From positions 1 to 64,000 of the forward strand of contig JAQDCK010000005.1 in NCBI GenBank assembly GCA_027681045.1: a stretch of DNA of 64,000 bases, in the 5' to 3' direction. The position numbers were made by a program, and so were the translations under genes. Of the stretch, positions 55,950 to 64,000 are shown in pieces. Under the pieces are notes generated by a model that saw only the letters and a program-made list of their open reading frames with translations, was not told where the DNA came from and made no database searches. The DNA is from Lactobacillaceae bacterium AF64-9pH9TA. GTDB lineage: Bacteria; Bacillota; Bacilli; Lactobacillales; Lactobacillaceae. The first letter of the stretch is position 1; each line of letters opens with the position of its first letter.

Positions 55950-56225
55950 TTACTTGGATGCCTTGTCGTCAGCCTTGTGGCCGCGGAAGGTTCTAGTAGG
56001 TACGAATTCGCCCAGCTTGTGACCAACCATGTCCTCAGTTACGAAAACTGGAACGTGCTTTCTACCGTCGTAAACAGCGATAGTCAACCCTACGAAAGAA
56101 GGGAAAATAGTTGAACGACGTGACCAAGTCTTGATAACTTGCTTCTTTTCTGCGGCTTGTTGCTCGTCAACCTTCTTCAAAAGGTGGGCGTCTGCAAAAG
56201 GACCCTTTTTAATACTACGGCTCAT
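55950..56225 (-). CDS. rpsS: 30S ribosomal protein S19
   Basis: 91 aa; [18 protein letters not shown] start, [18 protein letters not shown] end. Head of the 30S subunit, near S13. Confidence 0.98.
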   Translation of the reverse strand: MSRSIKKGPFADAHLLKKVDEQQAAEKKQVIKTWSRRSTIFPSFVGLTIAVYDGRKHVPVFVTEDMVGHKLGEFVPTRTFRGHKADDKASK

Positions 56226-56242
56226 TTAATTACCCCCTTCTC

Positions 56243-57079
56243 TTACTTACGACCCTTACGGTGACGGATGATTAACTTTTCACTAGCCTTCTTGCTGTCT
56301 CTAGTCTTAACACCACGTGACTTCTTGCCCCATGGAGTCATTGGCTGTGGACGGCCGACAGGTGCCTTACCTTCACCACCACCATGTGGGTGATCGTTAG
56401 GGTTCATTACAGAACCACGGGATTGTGGACGCTTGCCCATCCAACGTGAACGACCAGCCTTACCGATGTTGATCAGTGAGTGTTGTTCGTTGCCGACAGC
56501 ACCGATAGTAGCGCGGCATTCTGAAAGGATTTCACGAACTTCGCCGGATTGCAGACGAACTTGAGTGTACTTGCCGTCAACACCCAAAACTTGAGCTGAA
56601 GTACCAGCACTACGTGCGATTTGGCCACCCTTGCCTGGCTTAAGTTCGATGTTGTGAACTTCAGTACCAGTTGGAATGTTCTTAAGTGGCAATGCGTTAC
56701 CAACCTTGATGTCGGCATCTGCACCTGATTCTACCCATGAACCTACAGTTAAGCCCTTAGGAGCCAAGATGTAAGCCTTAGTACCATCAGTGTAGTGCAA
56801 CAAGGCGATGTTTGCTGAACGGTTTGGATCGTATTCGATTGCGACAACCTTAGCCTTAACGTTGTCCTTAGTACGCTTGAAATCGATGATACGGTATTGT
56901 TGCTTGTGACCGCCGCCACGGTGTCTTACAGTAATGTGACCGTATGAGTTACGACCTGCAGTCTTTGACTTAGAAGCAAGCAAAGTCTTTTCAGGCTTTG
57001 ACTTAGTGATTTCTGCAAAGTCAGAAGAAGTCATATTACGACGACCGTTTGATGTTGGCTTGTAAACTTTAATAGCCAA
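56243..57079 (-). CDS. rplB: 50S ribosomal protein L2
   Basis: 278 aa; [19 protein letters not shown] and the C-terminal [20 protein letters not shown], which holds the conserved His near the peptidyl transferase centre (DHPHGGG). Confidence 0.98.
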   Translation of the reverse strand: MAIKVYKPTSNGRRNMTSSDFAEITKSKPEKTLLASKSKTAGRNSYGHITVRHRGGGHKQQYRIIDFKRTKDNVKAKVVAIEYDPNRSANIALLHYTDGTKAYILAPKGLTVGSWVESGADADIKVGNALPLKNIPTGTEVHNIELKPGKGGQIARSAGTSAQVLGVDGKYTQVRLQSGEVREILSECRATIGAVGNEQHSLINIGKAGRSRWMGKRPQSRGSVMNPNDHPHGGGEGKAPVGRPQPMTPWGKKSRGVKTRDSKKASEKLIIRHRKGRK

Positions 57080-57104
57080 TTGACTGACCTCCTAATTACT
57101 TGAT

Positions 57105-57401
57105 TTATTCGTTGTTTTCGTCTTTGAAAATCTTGATGTCGTTTGAATCTTCAGTTAAAGCAACGATAGCCTTTCTGCGACGGGCAGTCTTGCCAGTGTA
57201 GCGGCCTACGCGCTTTTCCTTGCCGCGAACATTCATGATGTTCACGCTCTTAACCTTAACATCGAAGATTTCTTCAATAGCGTCGCGAACTTGAAGCTTG
57301 GTAGCAGTTAAGGCCACGTCGAAAGTGTACTTCTTGCTGTCCATCAAGTCGGCTGACTTTTCAGTGATAACAGGTCTTAAGATAATGTCGCGTGCGTCCA
57401 T
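57105..57401 (-). CDS. rplW: 50S ribosomal protein L23
   Basis: 98 aa; [19 protein letters not shown] start. Tunnel-exit protein that binds trigger factor. Overlaps rplD by one base. Confidence 0.98.
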   Translation of the reverse strand: MDARDIILRPVITEKSADLMDSKKYTFDVALTATKLQVRDAIEEIFDVKVKSVNIMNVRGKEKRVGRYTGKTARRRKAIVALTEDSNDIKIFKDENNE

Positions 57402-58018
57402 TAAGCCAATACCTCCTCAATCTTCTTAACGTCGTCTTGAGTCAAAACGAGCTTGTCGTAGTTAACGGCGTCTTCAACGTTCAAGCCGTTAACTGGAACA
57501 ACCTTAACCTTTGGCAGGTTCTTGGCTGAAAGTTGTACGTTCTTGTCGTCTGAAACAACCAGAACCTTGCCTTCAAGCTTCAAGCCGTTCAAGATTGCAA
57601 CGAAGTCCTTAGTCTTAGGAGCGTCCAGAGTCAGCTTGTCCAGAACTACCAAGTTTTGGTCAAGGAGCTTTTGTGACAAGACAGACTTGATAGCCAGACG
57701 GCGTTGCTTTCTTGGCATGCTGTAAGCGTAGGAACGTGGAGTAGGCCCAAAGACAACACCACCGCCGCGCCATTGTGGAGCACGGATTGAACCTTGACGA
57801 GCACGACCAGTACCCTTTTGTCTCCAAGGCTTCTTACCACCACCGCGAACGGCAGATCTGTTCTTCACCTTAGAGGTACCCTGACGCTTGCCAGCTCTTT
57901 GTCTGATGATTGCATCAAAGACAACAGCTTCGTTTGGTTCAACGCTAAACACGTTGTCGTTTAAAGTTACTTCACCAGCGTTGTTGCCGTTTTGATCCAT
58001 AAGTTTGAAATTAGCCAT
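57401..58018 (-). CDS. rplD: 50S ribosomal protein L4
   Basis: 205 aa; long internal loop [20 protein letters not shown] reaching the exit tunnel. In E. coli L4 represses its own S10 operon; whether it acts on the leader at 58997-59158 here is untested. Confidence 0.98.
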   Translation of the reverse strand: MANFKLMDQNGNNAGEVTLNDNVFSVEPNEAVVFDAIIRQRAGKRQGTSKVKNRSAVRGGGKKPWRQKGTGRARQGSIRAPQWRGGGVVFGPTPRSYAYSMPRKQRRLAIKSVLSQKLLDQNLVVLDKLTLDAPKTKDFVAILNGLKLEGKVLVVSDDKNVQLSAKNLPKVKVVPVNGLNVEDAVNYDKLVLTQDDVKKIEEVLA

Positions 58019-58032
58019 TTGAGTCCTCCTTC

Positions 58033-58662
58033 CTACTTGCTAGCCTTTGCAGATGACTTAACAACGATCAATGAGTTCTTGGCACCTGGCACGTTACCCT
58101 TGATCATCAAGACGTTCTTGTCTGCAACAACTTTTTCTACTACTAAGTTTTCAATAGTAACAGTCTTCACACCCATGTGACCTGGCAACTTCTTGCCCTT
58201 TGGCACGCGGTTGATGATTGAGCCCATTGAACCCGGAATTCTGTGGTAACGGGAACCGTGAGTTTCAGGACCACGTGATTGGTGGTGGCGCTTGATGTTA
58301 CCTTGGTAGCCATGACCTCTTGAAGTACCAGTAACGTTGACAACGTCACCTTCCTTGAACGTCTCCACAGTAACTTCTGAGCCGACTTCGTAGTCACTAA
58401 GCTCTACTCCGCGGAGTTCACGAATGAAGCGCTTAGGTGAAGTCTTTGCCTTATCAGCATGACCTTTTTCTGGCTTGTTGCTCAAAACTTCACGCTTGTC
58501 TTGGTAGCCCAATTGTACAGCTTCGTAACCGTCGTTTTCTACAGTCTTAACTTGCATAACAACGTTTGGAGTTGCTTCAATAACAGTTACTGGTACAAGA
58601 ACACCATCTTTAGTGAAGATTTGAGTCATGCCAACTTTTCTTCCTAAGATTCCTTTGGTCAT
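58033..58662 (-). CDS. rplC: 50S ribosomal protein L3
   Basis: 209 aa; [18 protein letters not shown] start and [21 protein letters not shown] in the loop that approaches the peptidyl transferase centre. Confidence 0.98.
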   Translation of the reverse strand: MTKGILGRKVGMTQIFTKDGVLVPVTVIEATPNVVMQVKTVENDGYEAVQLGYQDKREVLSNKPEKGHADKAKTSPKRFIRELRGVELSDYEVGSEVTVETFKEGDVVNVTGTSRGHGYQGNIKRHHQSRGPETHGSRYHRIPGSMGSIINRVPKGKKLPGHMGVKTVTIENLVVEKVVADKNVLMIKGNVPGAKNSLIVVKSSAKASK

Positions 58663-58687
58663 GATTACACCTCTTTCTATCTAAAAA

Positions 58688-58996
58688 TTAAAGCTTGATT
58701 TCGATGTCTACGCCGCTTGGCAGATCGAGCTTCATCAATGAGTCAACCGTCTTAGGGGTTGGGTTCAAGATGTCGATCAAGCGCTTGTGGGTCCGCATTT
58801 CGAATTGTTCACGTGAGTCCTTGTTCTTGTGTGGTGAACGCAGAACAGTGAACAAAGTTCTTTCAGTTGGAAGCGGAACTGGACCTGAGATTTCAGCGCC
58901 AGTTCTCTTCGCAGTGTCCACAATCTTAGCAGCTGATTCATCGAGAATGCTGTGTTCGTAAGACTTTAATCTAATACGAATCTTTTCATTTGCCAT
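58688..58996 (-). CDS. rpsJ: 30S ribosomal protein S10
   Basis: 102 aa; [20 protein letters not shown] start, [20 protein letters not shown] end. First gene of the S10 operon and also the antitermination factor NusE in homologues. AGGAGG precedes the ATG. Confidence 0.98.
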   Translation of the reverse strand: MANEKIRIRLKSYEHSILDESAAKIVDTAKRTGAEISGPVPLPTERTLFTVLRSPHKNKDSREQFEMRTHKRLIDILNPTPKTVDSLMKLDLPSGVDIEIKL

Positions 58997-59152
58997 CTAA
59001 TTACCTCCTATACGTCTTCTTTAAAAGATGACTAGCTCGGCGAAAATTCCCTGCACAACCACTGTGGCAATGCAGCCTGGTGTGCCGCAACCTTCCGCGT
59101 CGAAGCTAACTACAATTTGTACTCAGAGGGCACTTCCCCTCTCAAAAGCACT
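58997..59152 (-). promoter_or_regulatory. S10 operon 5' leader, possible r-protein autoregulation site
   Basis: About 155 nt of leader between the promoter and rpsJ. It contains a GAGGGG/CCCTC hairpin near its 5' end and a longer GC-rich folded part (TTGCGGCACACCAGGCTGCA then TTGTGCAG). No terminator or ORF with a ribosome binding site was seen. Confidence 0.5.
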
Positions 59153-59158
59153 TTATCT

Positions 59159-59187
59159 AGTATAAGGCCTTAAGCCTTAAATAGCAA
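59159..59187 (-). promoter_or_regulatory. promoter of the S10-spc-alpha superoperon
   Basis: Minus strand TTGCTA (59182-59187), 17-bp spacer containing AAGGCTTAAGGCCT, TATACT (59159-59164). 59188-59297 is AT-rich and has no gene. Confidence 0.8.
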
Positions 59188-59297
59188 GGGTTTAGCCCGA
59201 TTTTTTTCGAAAAACTTTCCTGGAATTGCTTTCCCTTGGCGGAGAAATTTTTCTTTCCTTTTTAAGATATTTCCAGAAGACAGTTTTTTCTTAAAAA

Positions 59298-59343
59298 TAC
59301 AAAAAAATCCTAGCAAGGGCAAAAAATGTCTTTGCTAGGATTT
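59298..59343 (-). terminator. terminator of the str operon after fusA
   Basis: AAATCCTAGCAA / TTGCTAGGATTT perfect 12-bp stem with a long loop; T-run on the minus strand. It separates fusA from the S10 promoter. Confidence 0.9.
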
Positions 59344-59385
59344 CTGTTTTGGTCTAAATCAAGGCTTAGATCATGCTAGGAAGCA

Positions 59386-61470
59386 TTAAGCGTTGCCGCC
59401 GCGCTTCTTGATGATGTCAGCTTGGATTGACTTAGGACATGGTGAGTAGTGGTCCATAACCATCGTGAAGGTACCACGGCCTTGAGTGGATGAACGCAGG
59501 GTAGTTGCGTAACCAAACATTTCTGACAATGGAACCATCGCGTTGATGACCTTGGCACCTGCCCGGTCTTCCATACCTTCCATTTGGCCACGACGGGCAG
59601 TGATTGAGCCCATAACGTCACCAAGGTATTCTTCTGGAGCGATGACTTGAACCTTCATGATTGGTTCAAGGATAACAGCGCCGGCCTTTGAAGCAGCGTT
59701 CTTCAAAGCCAATGATGCGGCAACCTTGAAGGCAGCTTCACTTGAGTCGACTTCGTGGTATGAACCGTCGTACAGCTTAGCCTTAACGTCGATCAATGGG
59801 TAGCCAGCCAGAACACCGTTCTTCATGGCTTCTTGCAAACCAGCGTCAACTGATGGGATGTATTCACGAGGAACTACACCACCGACAATGGCATCTTCGA
59901 ATTCGTAGCCCTTGCCTTCGTTTGGAGTAAATTCGATCCAAACGTCACCGTATTGACCCTTACCACCGGACTGACGAACAAACTTACCTTGAGCTTGAGT
60001 CGGTACAGTGAAGGTTTCACGGTAGGCAACTTGTGGTTCACCGATGGTTGCTTCAACGTTGAATTCACGCTTCATACGTTCAACCATGATGTCCAGGTGA
60101 AGTTCACCCATCCCGGAGATCAAAGTTTCACCAGTTTCTGGGTTAGTTTCAGCCCGGAAAGTTGGGTCTTCTTCAGTCAGCTTTTGCAAAGCGACGTCCA
60201 TCTTGTCCCGGTCAGCCTTTGACTTAGGTTCAACTGAAACTTGGATAACTGGAGCTGGGATGTCCAGGCTTTCAAGAATCAATGGGTGAGCTGGGTCAGT
60301 CAAAGAGTCACCAGTAGTGGTGTTCTTCAAACCGATGGCACCAGCGATGTCACCTGAGAAGACTTCTGGGATTTCAGTACGTGAGTTGGCGTGCATTTGC
60401 AGCAAACGCCCAACACGTTCACGTTGGTTCTTTGAAGCGTTCAAGACGTAAGAACCTGATTCCAATGAACCAGTGTAAACACGGATGAAAGTCAAACGAC
60501 CAACGAATGGGTCAGTAGCGATCTTGAAGGCCAAAGCTGCGAATGGCTTGTTGTCGTCAGCCAGCAGTTCAACTTCGTTGCCGTCCTTGTCGTGAGCAAC
60601 GTATGGCTTAACGTCAAGTGGTGATGGCAGGTAGTCAACAACACCGTCAAGCATCATTTGCACACCCTTGTTCTTGAAGGCTGAACCAGCAAAGACTGGG
60701 AAGGCCTTCAGGTCCAGAGTAGCCCGGCGCAAAGCAGCCTTAAGTTCTTCGTTAGTGATTTCTTCACCGCCAAGGAACTTTTCCATGATGTCGTCGTCAA
60801 CTTCAGCGATCTGTTCGATCATTTCTTCACGACGGCTTTCGGCTTCTTCCTTGTATTCGTCTGGAACTGGAATAGTTTCCCAGTTTGCGCCCAGCTTGTC
60901 TTCGTCGTAGACATCGGCAACCATGTCGAACAAGTCGATAACACCTTCAAATTGGTCTTCAGCACCGATAGGCATTTGAACGGCGATAGCGTTAGCGTTC
61001 AAACGTTCGTGCAGACTCTTAACTGAGAAGTCGAAGTTGGCACCGATCTTGTCCATCTTGTTAACGAAGACGATCCGCGGAACACCGTAGTTTTCAGCTT
61101 GACGCCAAACGTTTTCAGTTTGTGGTTCAACACCTGATTGAGCGTCCAGAACAGTTACGGCGCCGTCAAGGACACGCAGGGAACGTTCAACTTCGATAGT
61201 GAAGTCGACGTGTCCTGGGGTGTCGATGATGTTGATCCGGTGGTCCTTCCATTGCGCAGTAGTGGCTGCGGAAGTGATCGTGATCCCACGTTCCTTTTCT
61301 TCTTCCATCCAGTCCATTTGGGAGTCACCTTCGTGAGTTTCACCAATCTTGTGGATCTTACCAGTGTAGTAAAGGATACGTTCAGTAGTAGTAGTCTTAC
61401 CGGCGTCGATGTGGGCCATGATACCGATGTTGCGAGTCTTCTCTAATGAGAATTCACGTTTGTTAGCCAT
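59386..61470 (-). CDS. fusA: translation elongation factor G
   Basis: 694 aa GTPase that drives translocation and, with RRF, ribosome recycling. G1 AHIDAGKTT near residue 20, the switch 2 motif DTPGHVDF near 83, NKMD near 137; domains II-V follow in order, ending [11 protein letters not shown]. Codon use is highly biased, as expected for a very highly expressed gene. 33 bp after rpsG; tuf is not in this operon. Confidence 0.98.
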   Translation of the reverse strand: MANKREFSLEKTRNIGIMAHIDAGKTTTTERILYYTGKIHKIGETHEGDSQMDWMEEEKERGITITSAATTAQWKDHRINIIDTPGHVDFTIEVERSLRVLDGAVTVLDAQSGVEPQTENVWRQAENYGVPRIVFVNKMDKIGANFDFSVKSLHERLNANAIAVQMPIGAEDQFEGVIDLFDMVADVYDEDKLGANWETIPVPDEYKEEAESRREEMIEQIAEVDDDIMEKFLGGEEITNEELKAALRRATLDLKAFPVFAGSAFKNKGVQMMLDGVVDYLPSPLDVKPYVAHDKDGNEVELLADDNKPFAALAFKIATDPFVGRLTFIRVYTGSLESGSYVLNASKNQRERVGRLLQMHANSRTEIPEVFSGDIAGAIGLKNTTTGDSLTDPAHPLILESLDIPAPVIQVSVEPKSKADRDKMDVALQKLTEEDPTFRAETNPETGETLISGMGELHLDIMVERMKREFNVEATIGEPQVAYRETFTVPTQAQGKFVRQSGGKGQYGDVWIEFTPNEGKGYEFEDAIVGGVVPREYIPSVDAGLQEAMKNGVLAGYPLIDVKAKLYDGSYHEVDSSEAAFKVAASLALKNAASKAGAVILEPIMKVQVIAPEEYLGDVMGSITARRGQMEGMEDRAGAKVINAMVPLSEMFGYATTLRSSTQGRGTFTMVMDHYSPCPKSIQADIIKKRGGNA

Positions 61471-61503
61471 AATTTTCTATCTCCTTAGATAACGAGCACT
61501 AGA

Positions 61504-61974
61504 TTAGAAACGGTAGTGAGCGAAGGCACGGTTGGCTTCTGCCATACGGTGCACGTCTTCACGCTTCTTAACGGCTGAACCAGTGTTGTTTGAGGCATCG
61601 ATCAATTCATTTGCCAGACGTTCATCCATAGTGTGTTCGTTACGCAGGCGGGAGTATGAAACAAGCCAACGCAATGCCAAAGTAGTTTGTCTTTCTGGAC
61701 GAACTTCTACAGGAACTTGGTAGTTAGAACCACCGATACGGCGAGCCTTAACTTCCAAAACTGGCTTAACGTTGTTCATAGCTTCTTCAAAGACGTCCAT
61801 TGGTTCCTTGCCAGTCTTGTCCTTGATGATGTCAAAAGCGTCGTACAGGATTGATGAAGCTTGAGCTCTCTTACCATCCTTCATCAAGTGGTTGATCAGC
61901 TTAGTAACCAGCTTTGAGTTGTAAACTGGGTCTGCTAAAACGTCTCTCTTTGAAACATGACCTTTTCTTGGCAT
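61504..61974 (-). CDS. rpsG: 30S ribosomal protein S7
   Basis: 156 aa; [20 protein letters not shown] start; nucleates the 30S head. 15 bp after rpsL. Confidence 0.98.
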   Translation of the reverse strand: MPRKGHVSKRDVLADPVYNSKLVTKLINHLMKDGKRAQASSILYDAFDIIKDKTGKEPMDVFEEAMNNVKPVLEVKARRIGGSNYQVPVEVRPERQTTLALRWLVSYSRLRNEHTMDERLANELIDASNNTGSAVKKREDVHRMAEANRAFAHYRF

Positions 61975-61989
61975 TATTTAAGTCCTCCT

Positions 61990-62397
61990 TTAACCCTTCT
62001 TAGCACCGTACTTGGAACGAGCTTGCTTTCTGCCGTCAACACCAGCAGTGTCAAGGGCACCACGAACGATGTGGTAACGTACACCAGGAAGGTCCTTTAC
62101 ACGGCCCCCACGGATCAAGACAACTGAGTGTTCTTGCAAGTTGTGGCCTTCACCTGGGATGTAGGCAGTAACTTCAGTCAAGTTGGAAAGACGTACACGG
62201 GCGTACTTACGCAAAGCTGAGTTAGGCTTCTTTGGCGTCATAGTACCGACACGAGTCGCAACCCCACGCATTTGTGGTGCCGGGTTGAAGACTTGTTCCT
62301 TCTTCATGCTGTTGTAGCTGTAGTTCAAGGCTGGTGACTTTGACTTAGTAGTCTTTGAGTGACGGCCTTTTCTAACCAATTGATTAATGGTTGGCAT
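61990..62397 (-). CDS. rpsL: 30S ribosomal protein S12
   Basis: 135 aa; decoding-centre protein. The streptomycin-related loops are [17 protein letters not shown] (the Lys equivalent to E. coli K42 is present) and [18 protein letters not shown], both wild-type in appearance. First gene of the str operon; AGGAGG before the ATG. Confidence 0.98.
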   Translation of the reverse strand: MPTINQLVRKGRHSKTTKSKSPALNYSYNSMKKEQVFNPAPQMRGVATRVGTMTPKKPNSALRKYARVRLSNLTEVTAYIPGEGHNLQEHSVVLIRGGRVKDLPGVRYHIVRGALDTAGVDGRKQARSKYGAKKG

Positions 62398-62492
62398 TAA
62401 CTAGTTCCTCCTAAATTTATATATCATTTTGTTCACATATCCGGGAGTTTCTTTTTTGCCTCGCGGAGTAATCTTCAAAACATACATCTGTT

Positions 62493-62520
62493 AGTATACT
62501 CCATTTGCCAGCCAATGCAA
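62493..62520 (-). promoter_or_regulatory. promoter of the str operon
   Basis: Minus strand TTGCAT (62515-62520), 16-bp spacer, TATACT (62493-62498), with a leader of about 90 nt. No other feature is seen in 62398-62656. Confidence 0.82.
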
Positions 62521-62656
62521 AGCTTTTTTCAAGAATTTCTTGCCTAAAAATATTCCCTTTTTTCTGTAAATAACAGCGCTTCCATCTATGCTAAGATTGA
62601 TTTTAGGCGAAAAATACTAATTTGTTGTTAGTAGAAAAGAAAAAATGAGGTAAGAA

Positions 62657-62979
62657 ATGATCAAATTAATCGCAATCGACACTGACGGCACCCTGCTCAA
62701 CTCACAGGGAGAAATCCAGGCCAGCACAAAAGAAGCCATTTCTATAGCCACGAGATTGACCCGATGGTTTACCAACAAGCTTACGAAAACCAGGCCGTCC
62801 TCTACGTCAGAAATGTCGAAAACTTTCCGGATAAGGGCCAGGCCATCGCCAAGGCCTGCTTTGTCGGCAGCCAGGAACTTTTAGACAGAGTAGAAGACCT
62901 GGTCAAGGAAGCCGCTGACTATGTCACCAGCAGCAATGACGAAGACGGGATTGCCGAGGCTCTGGAGAAGTTTTTTTAG
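62657..62979 (+). pseudogene. HAD superfamily (Cof-type) hydrolase, internally deleted and frameshifted
   Basis: The first frame encodes MIKLIAIDTDGTLLNSQGEI, the N-terminal DxDGT nucleophile motif of Cof-type sugar-phosphate phosphatases, and leaves the family near 62745. A second frame (from about 62750) continues with EIDPMVYQQAYENQAVLYV and ends with the C-terminal AADYVTSSNDEDGIAEALEK, which carries the usual family end. Only about 105 of some 265 residues remain; the whole core and cap are lost at a junction near 62740-62755. The original ribosome binding site (GAGGTAAG) is still present, so a short truncated peptide could be made. Confidence 0.8.
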
Positions 62980-63065
62980 CAGGTAAAGTTTTTCCCTAAA
63001 CTGACAATTTTTTGCCTTTTAAAAAAATATTGGCCAAAAAGGTGTAATAGTAAGTGGAGGGAAAA

Positions 63066-63626
63066 ATGCTCAGCGAAATGATTTCTTTACTCTGCGGTCT
63101 TTTGGCAGCTCTCATTGCCGACCGCTACCGTTATAATACCATCCTTGAATGTAAAAGCCGGCTGGCGGATGATACCCCTTATATCATCCTGGCCGGAAAT
63201 TTGTTAGTTTATTTAATCTCCAATTCTAGGAGCAGTATTATTTCTCTACTCTTTATAATCAACTTCTTTTTAATGGTTGTCAGCGACCTGCATGAGCAGT
63301 CTTTTGATACTTGCTTGCTCGTCGTGCCGCTGGCCACCGGGCTGATGAATTTTTTCCAGGCACCAAACACGGAAGGCCTGGGGCAGGCGGCCATTTTTCT
63401 GGTAGTCCTGGTCTGGCTCGCTTTTACAGGGAAAATGGGCAGCGGGGACGTTTGGCATTTTTTACTCCTGTCTTTAAATTTTTCATGTCCCATTGCTGTG
63501 AAGAGTTTCCTGCTGGCCTCCCTGCTGGCCATCGCTCACGCGCTTTGGCATAAGCAGCCGGGTAAAGAGCCCTTTGCCTTCCTGCCCTACTTATTCTGGG
63601 GCCTCAACCTCCAATTTTTCCTTTAG
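63066..63626 (+). CDS. short type IV prepilin peptidase (ComC-like, A24 family)
   Basis: Membrane protein of 186 aa with about six segments. The two catalytic aspartates of A24 peptidases appear in VVSDLHEQSFD (near residue 76) and GKMGSGDVWHF (near residue 125), and the end has PFAFLPYLFWG, like ComC. Normal ComC proteins are about 220-240 aa with an N-terminal Cys4 zinc loop; here that cytoplasmic domain is reduced to a short segment (RYNTILECKSRLADDTP). GGAGGGAAAA precedes the ATG at 63066. ComC matures competence pseudopilins (ComGC); loss of the loop may make it inactive or reflect lineage reduction. Confidence 0.72.
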   Translation: MLSEMISLLCGLLAALIADRYRYNTILECKSRLADDTPYIILAGNLLVYLISNSRSSIISLLFIINFFLMVVSDLHEQSFDTCLLVVPLATGLMNFFQAPNTEGLGQAAIFLVVLVWLAFTGKMGSGDVWHFLLLSLNFSCPIAVKSFLLASLLAIAHALWHKQPGKEPFAFLPYLFWGLNLQFFL

Positions 63627-63634
63627 GGTAAAAG

Positions 63635-63676
63635 AAAAAACGTTCGGATGACTTTGAGCCATTCGAGCGTTTTTTC
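63635..63676. terminator. bidirectional terminator between the prepilin peptidase gene and rpoC
   Basis: AAAAAACGTTCGGATG / CATTCGAGCGTTTTTT stem with two internal mismatches and A/T-runs on both sides; serves the two converging genes. Confidence 0.9.
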
Positions 63677-63693
63677 TTGTTAATTAAACTGGA

Positions 63694-64000
<307 letters not shown>

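Overview
The window looks like chromosomal DNA of a low-GC Gram-positive lactic acid bacterium. GC-rich third codon positions, strongly biased codon use, the pcrA-ligA-camS-gatCAB order, an ECF vitamin-transport module between rplQ and truA, and an amino-acid-importing lifestyle (two oligopeptide-binding lipoproteins) fit the Lactobacillus delbrueckii group best. That assignment is inference; no 16S rRNA gene is present. Nearly all genes are on the minus strand; the exceptions are the MFS transporter near 37-38 kb and the broken HAD gene and prepilin peptidase near 63 kb.

Layout: 0.1-3.2 kb, rRNA methyltransferase, TMEM175-type channel and lipid kinase. 3.2-11.8 kb, housekeeping operon pcrA-ligA-camS-gatC-gatA-gatB, continuing into the lipid kinase. 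11.9-13.9 kb, cell-wall glucosaminidase, ECF substrate-binding subunit, tRNA-Leu and SprT. 13.9-17.6 kb, an AT-rich cassette with an ABC ATPase, three membrane proteins (two paralogous) and a small secreted protein, driven by two look-alike promoters; this is the best candidate for an undescribed system. 17.7-20.6 kb, a Ca2+/Mn2+-type P-type ATPase behind a yybP-ykoY manganese riboswitch. 20.6-21.4 kb, nadE. 21.5-26.7 kb, a tightly packed five-gene surface glycopolymer cluster (two glycosyltransferases, TagA, flippase, TagF/TagB-like polymerase). 26.8-29.8 kb, a GntR regulator and two paralogous beta-helix proteins without export signals. 30.0-31.4 kb, an AT-rich unknown gene, relics of a Crp/Fnr regulator and of a metal-binding HMA protein, and a GC-rich structured element.

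31.4-41 kb is an amino-acid and transport region: two OppA-like lipoproteins, tRNA-Gln (two identical copies) and tRNA-Tyr, a PTS IIC-like permease, and an aminotransferase preceded by a leader-peptide attenuator whose 18-residue peptide ends in a run of Phe, Tyr and Trp codons. It also holds a PEBP protein, an MFS exporter and a NUDIX hydrolase.

41-62.4 kb is the translation superregion read right to left: str operon (rpsL-rpsG-fusA), the S10-spc-alpha cluster (rpsJ to rplQ, with secY, adk, infA and rpoA), then the ECF energizing module, truA, rplM and rpsI. The right edge holds a deleted HAD hydrolase, a short ComC-like prepilin peptidase and the 3' end of rpoC, which runs out of the window.

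Co-regulation is visible in shared transcripts with 1-25 bp overlaps, in intrinsic terminators between units, and in three RNA-level controls: the Mn riboswitch, the aromatic leader-peptide attenuator, and probable r-protein leaders ahead of rplM and rpsJ.
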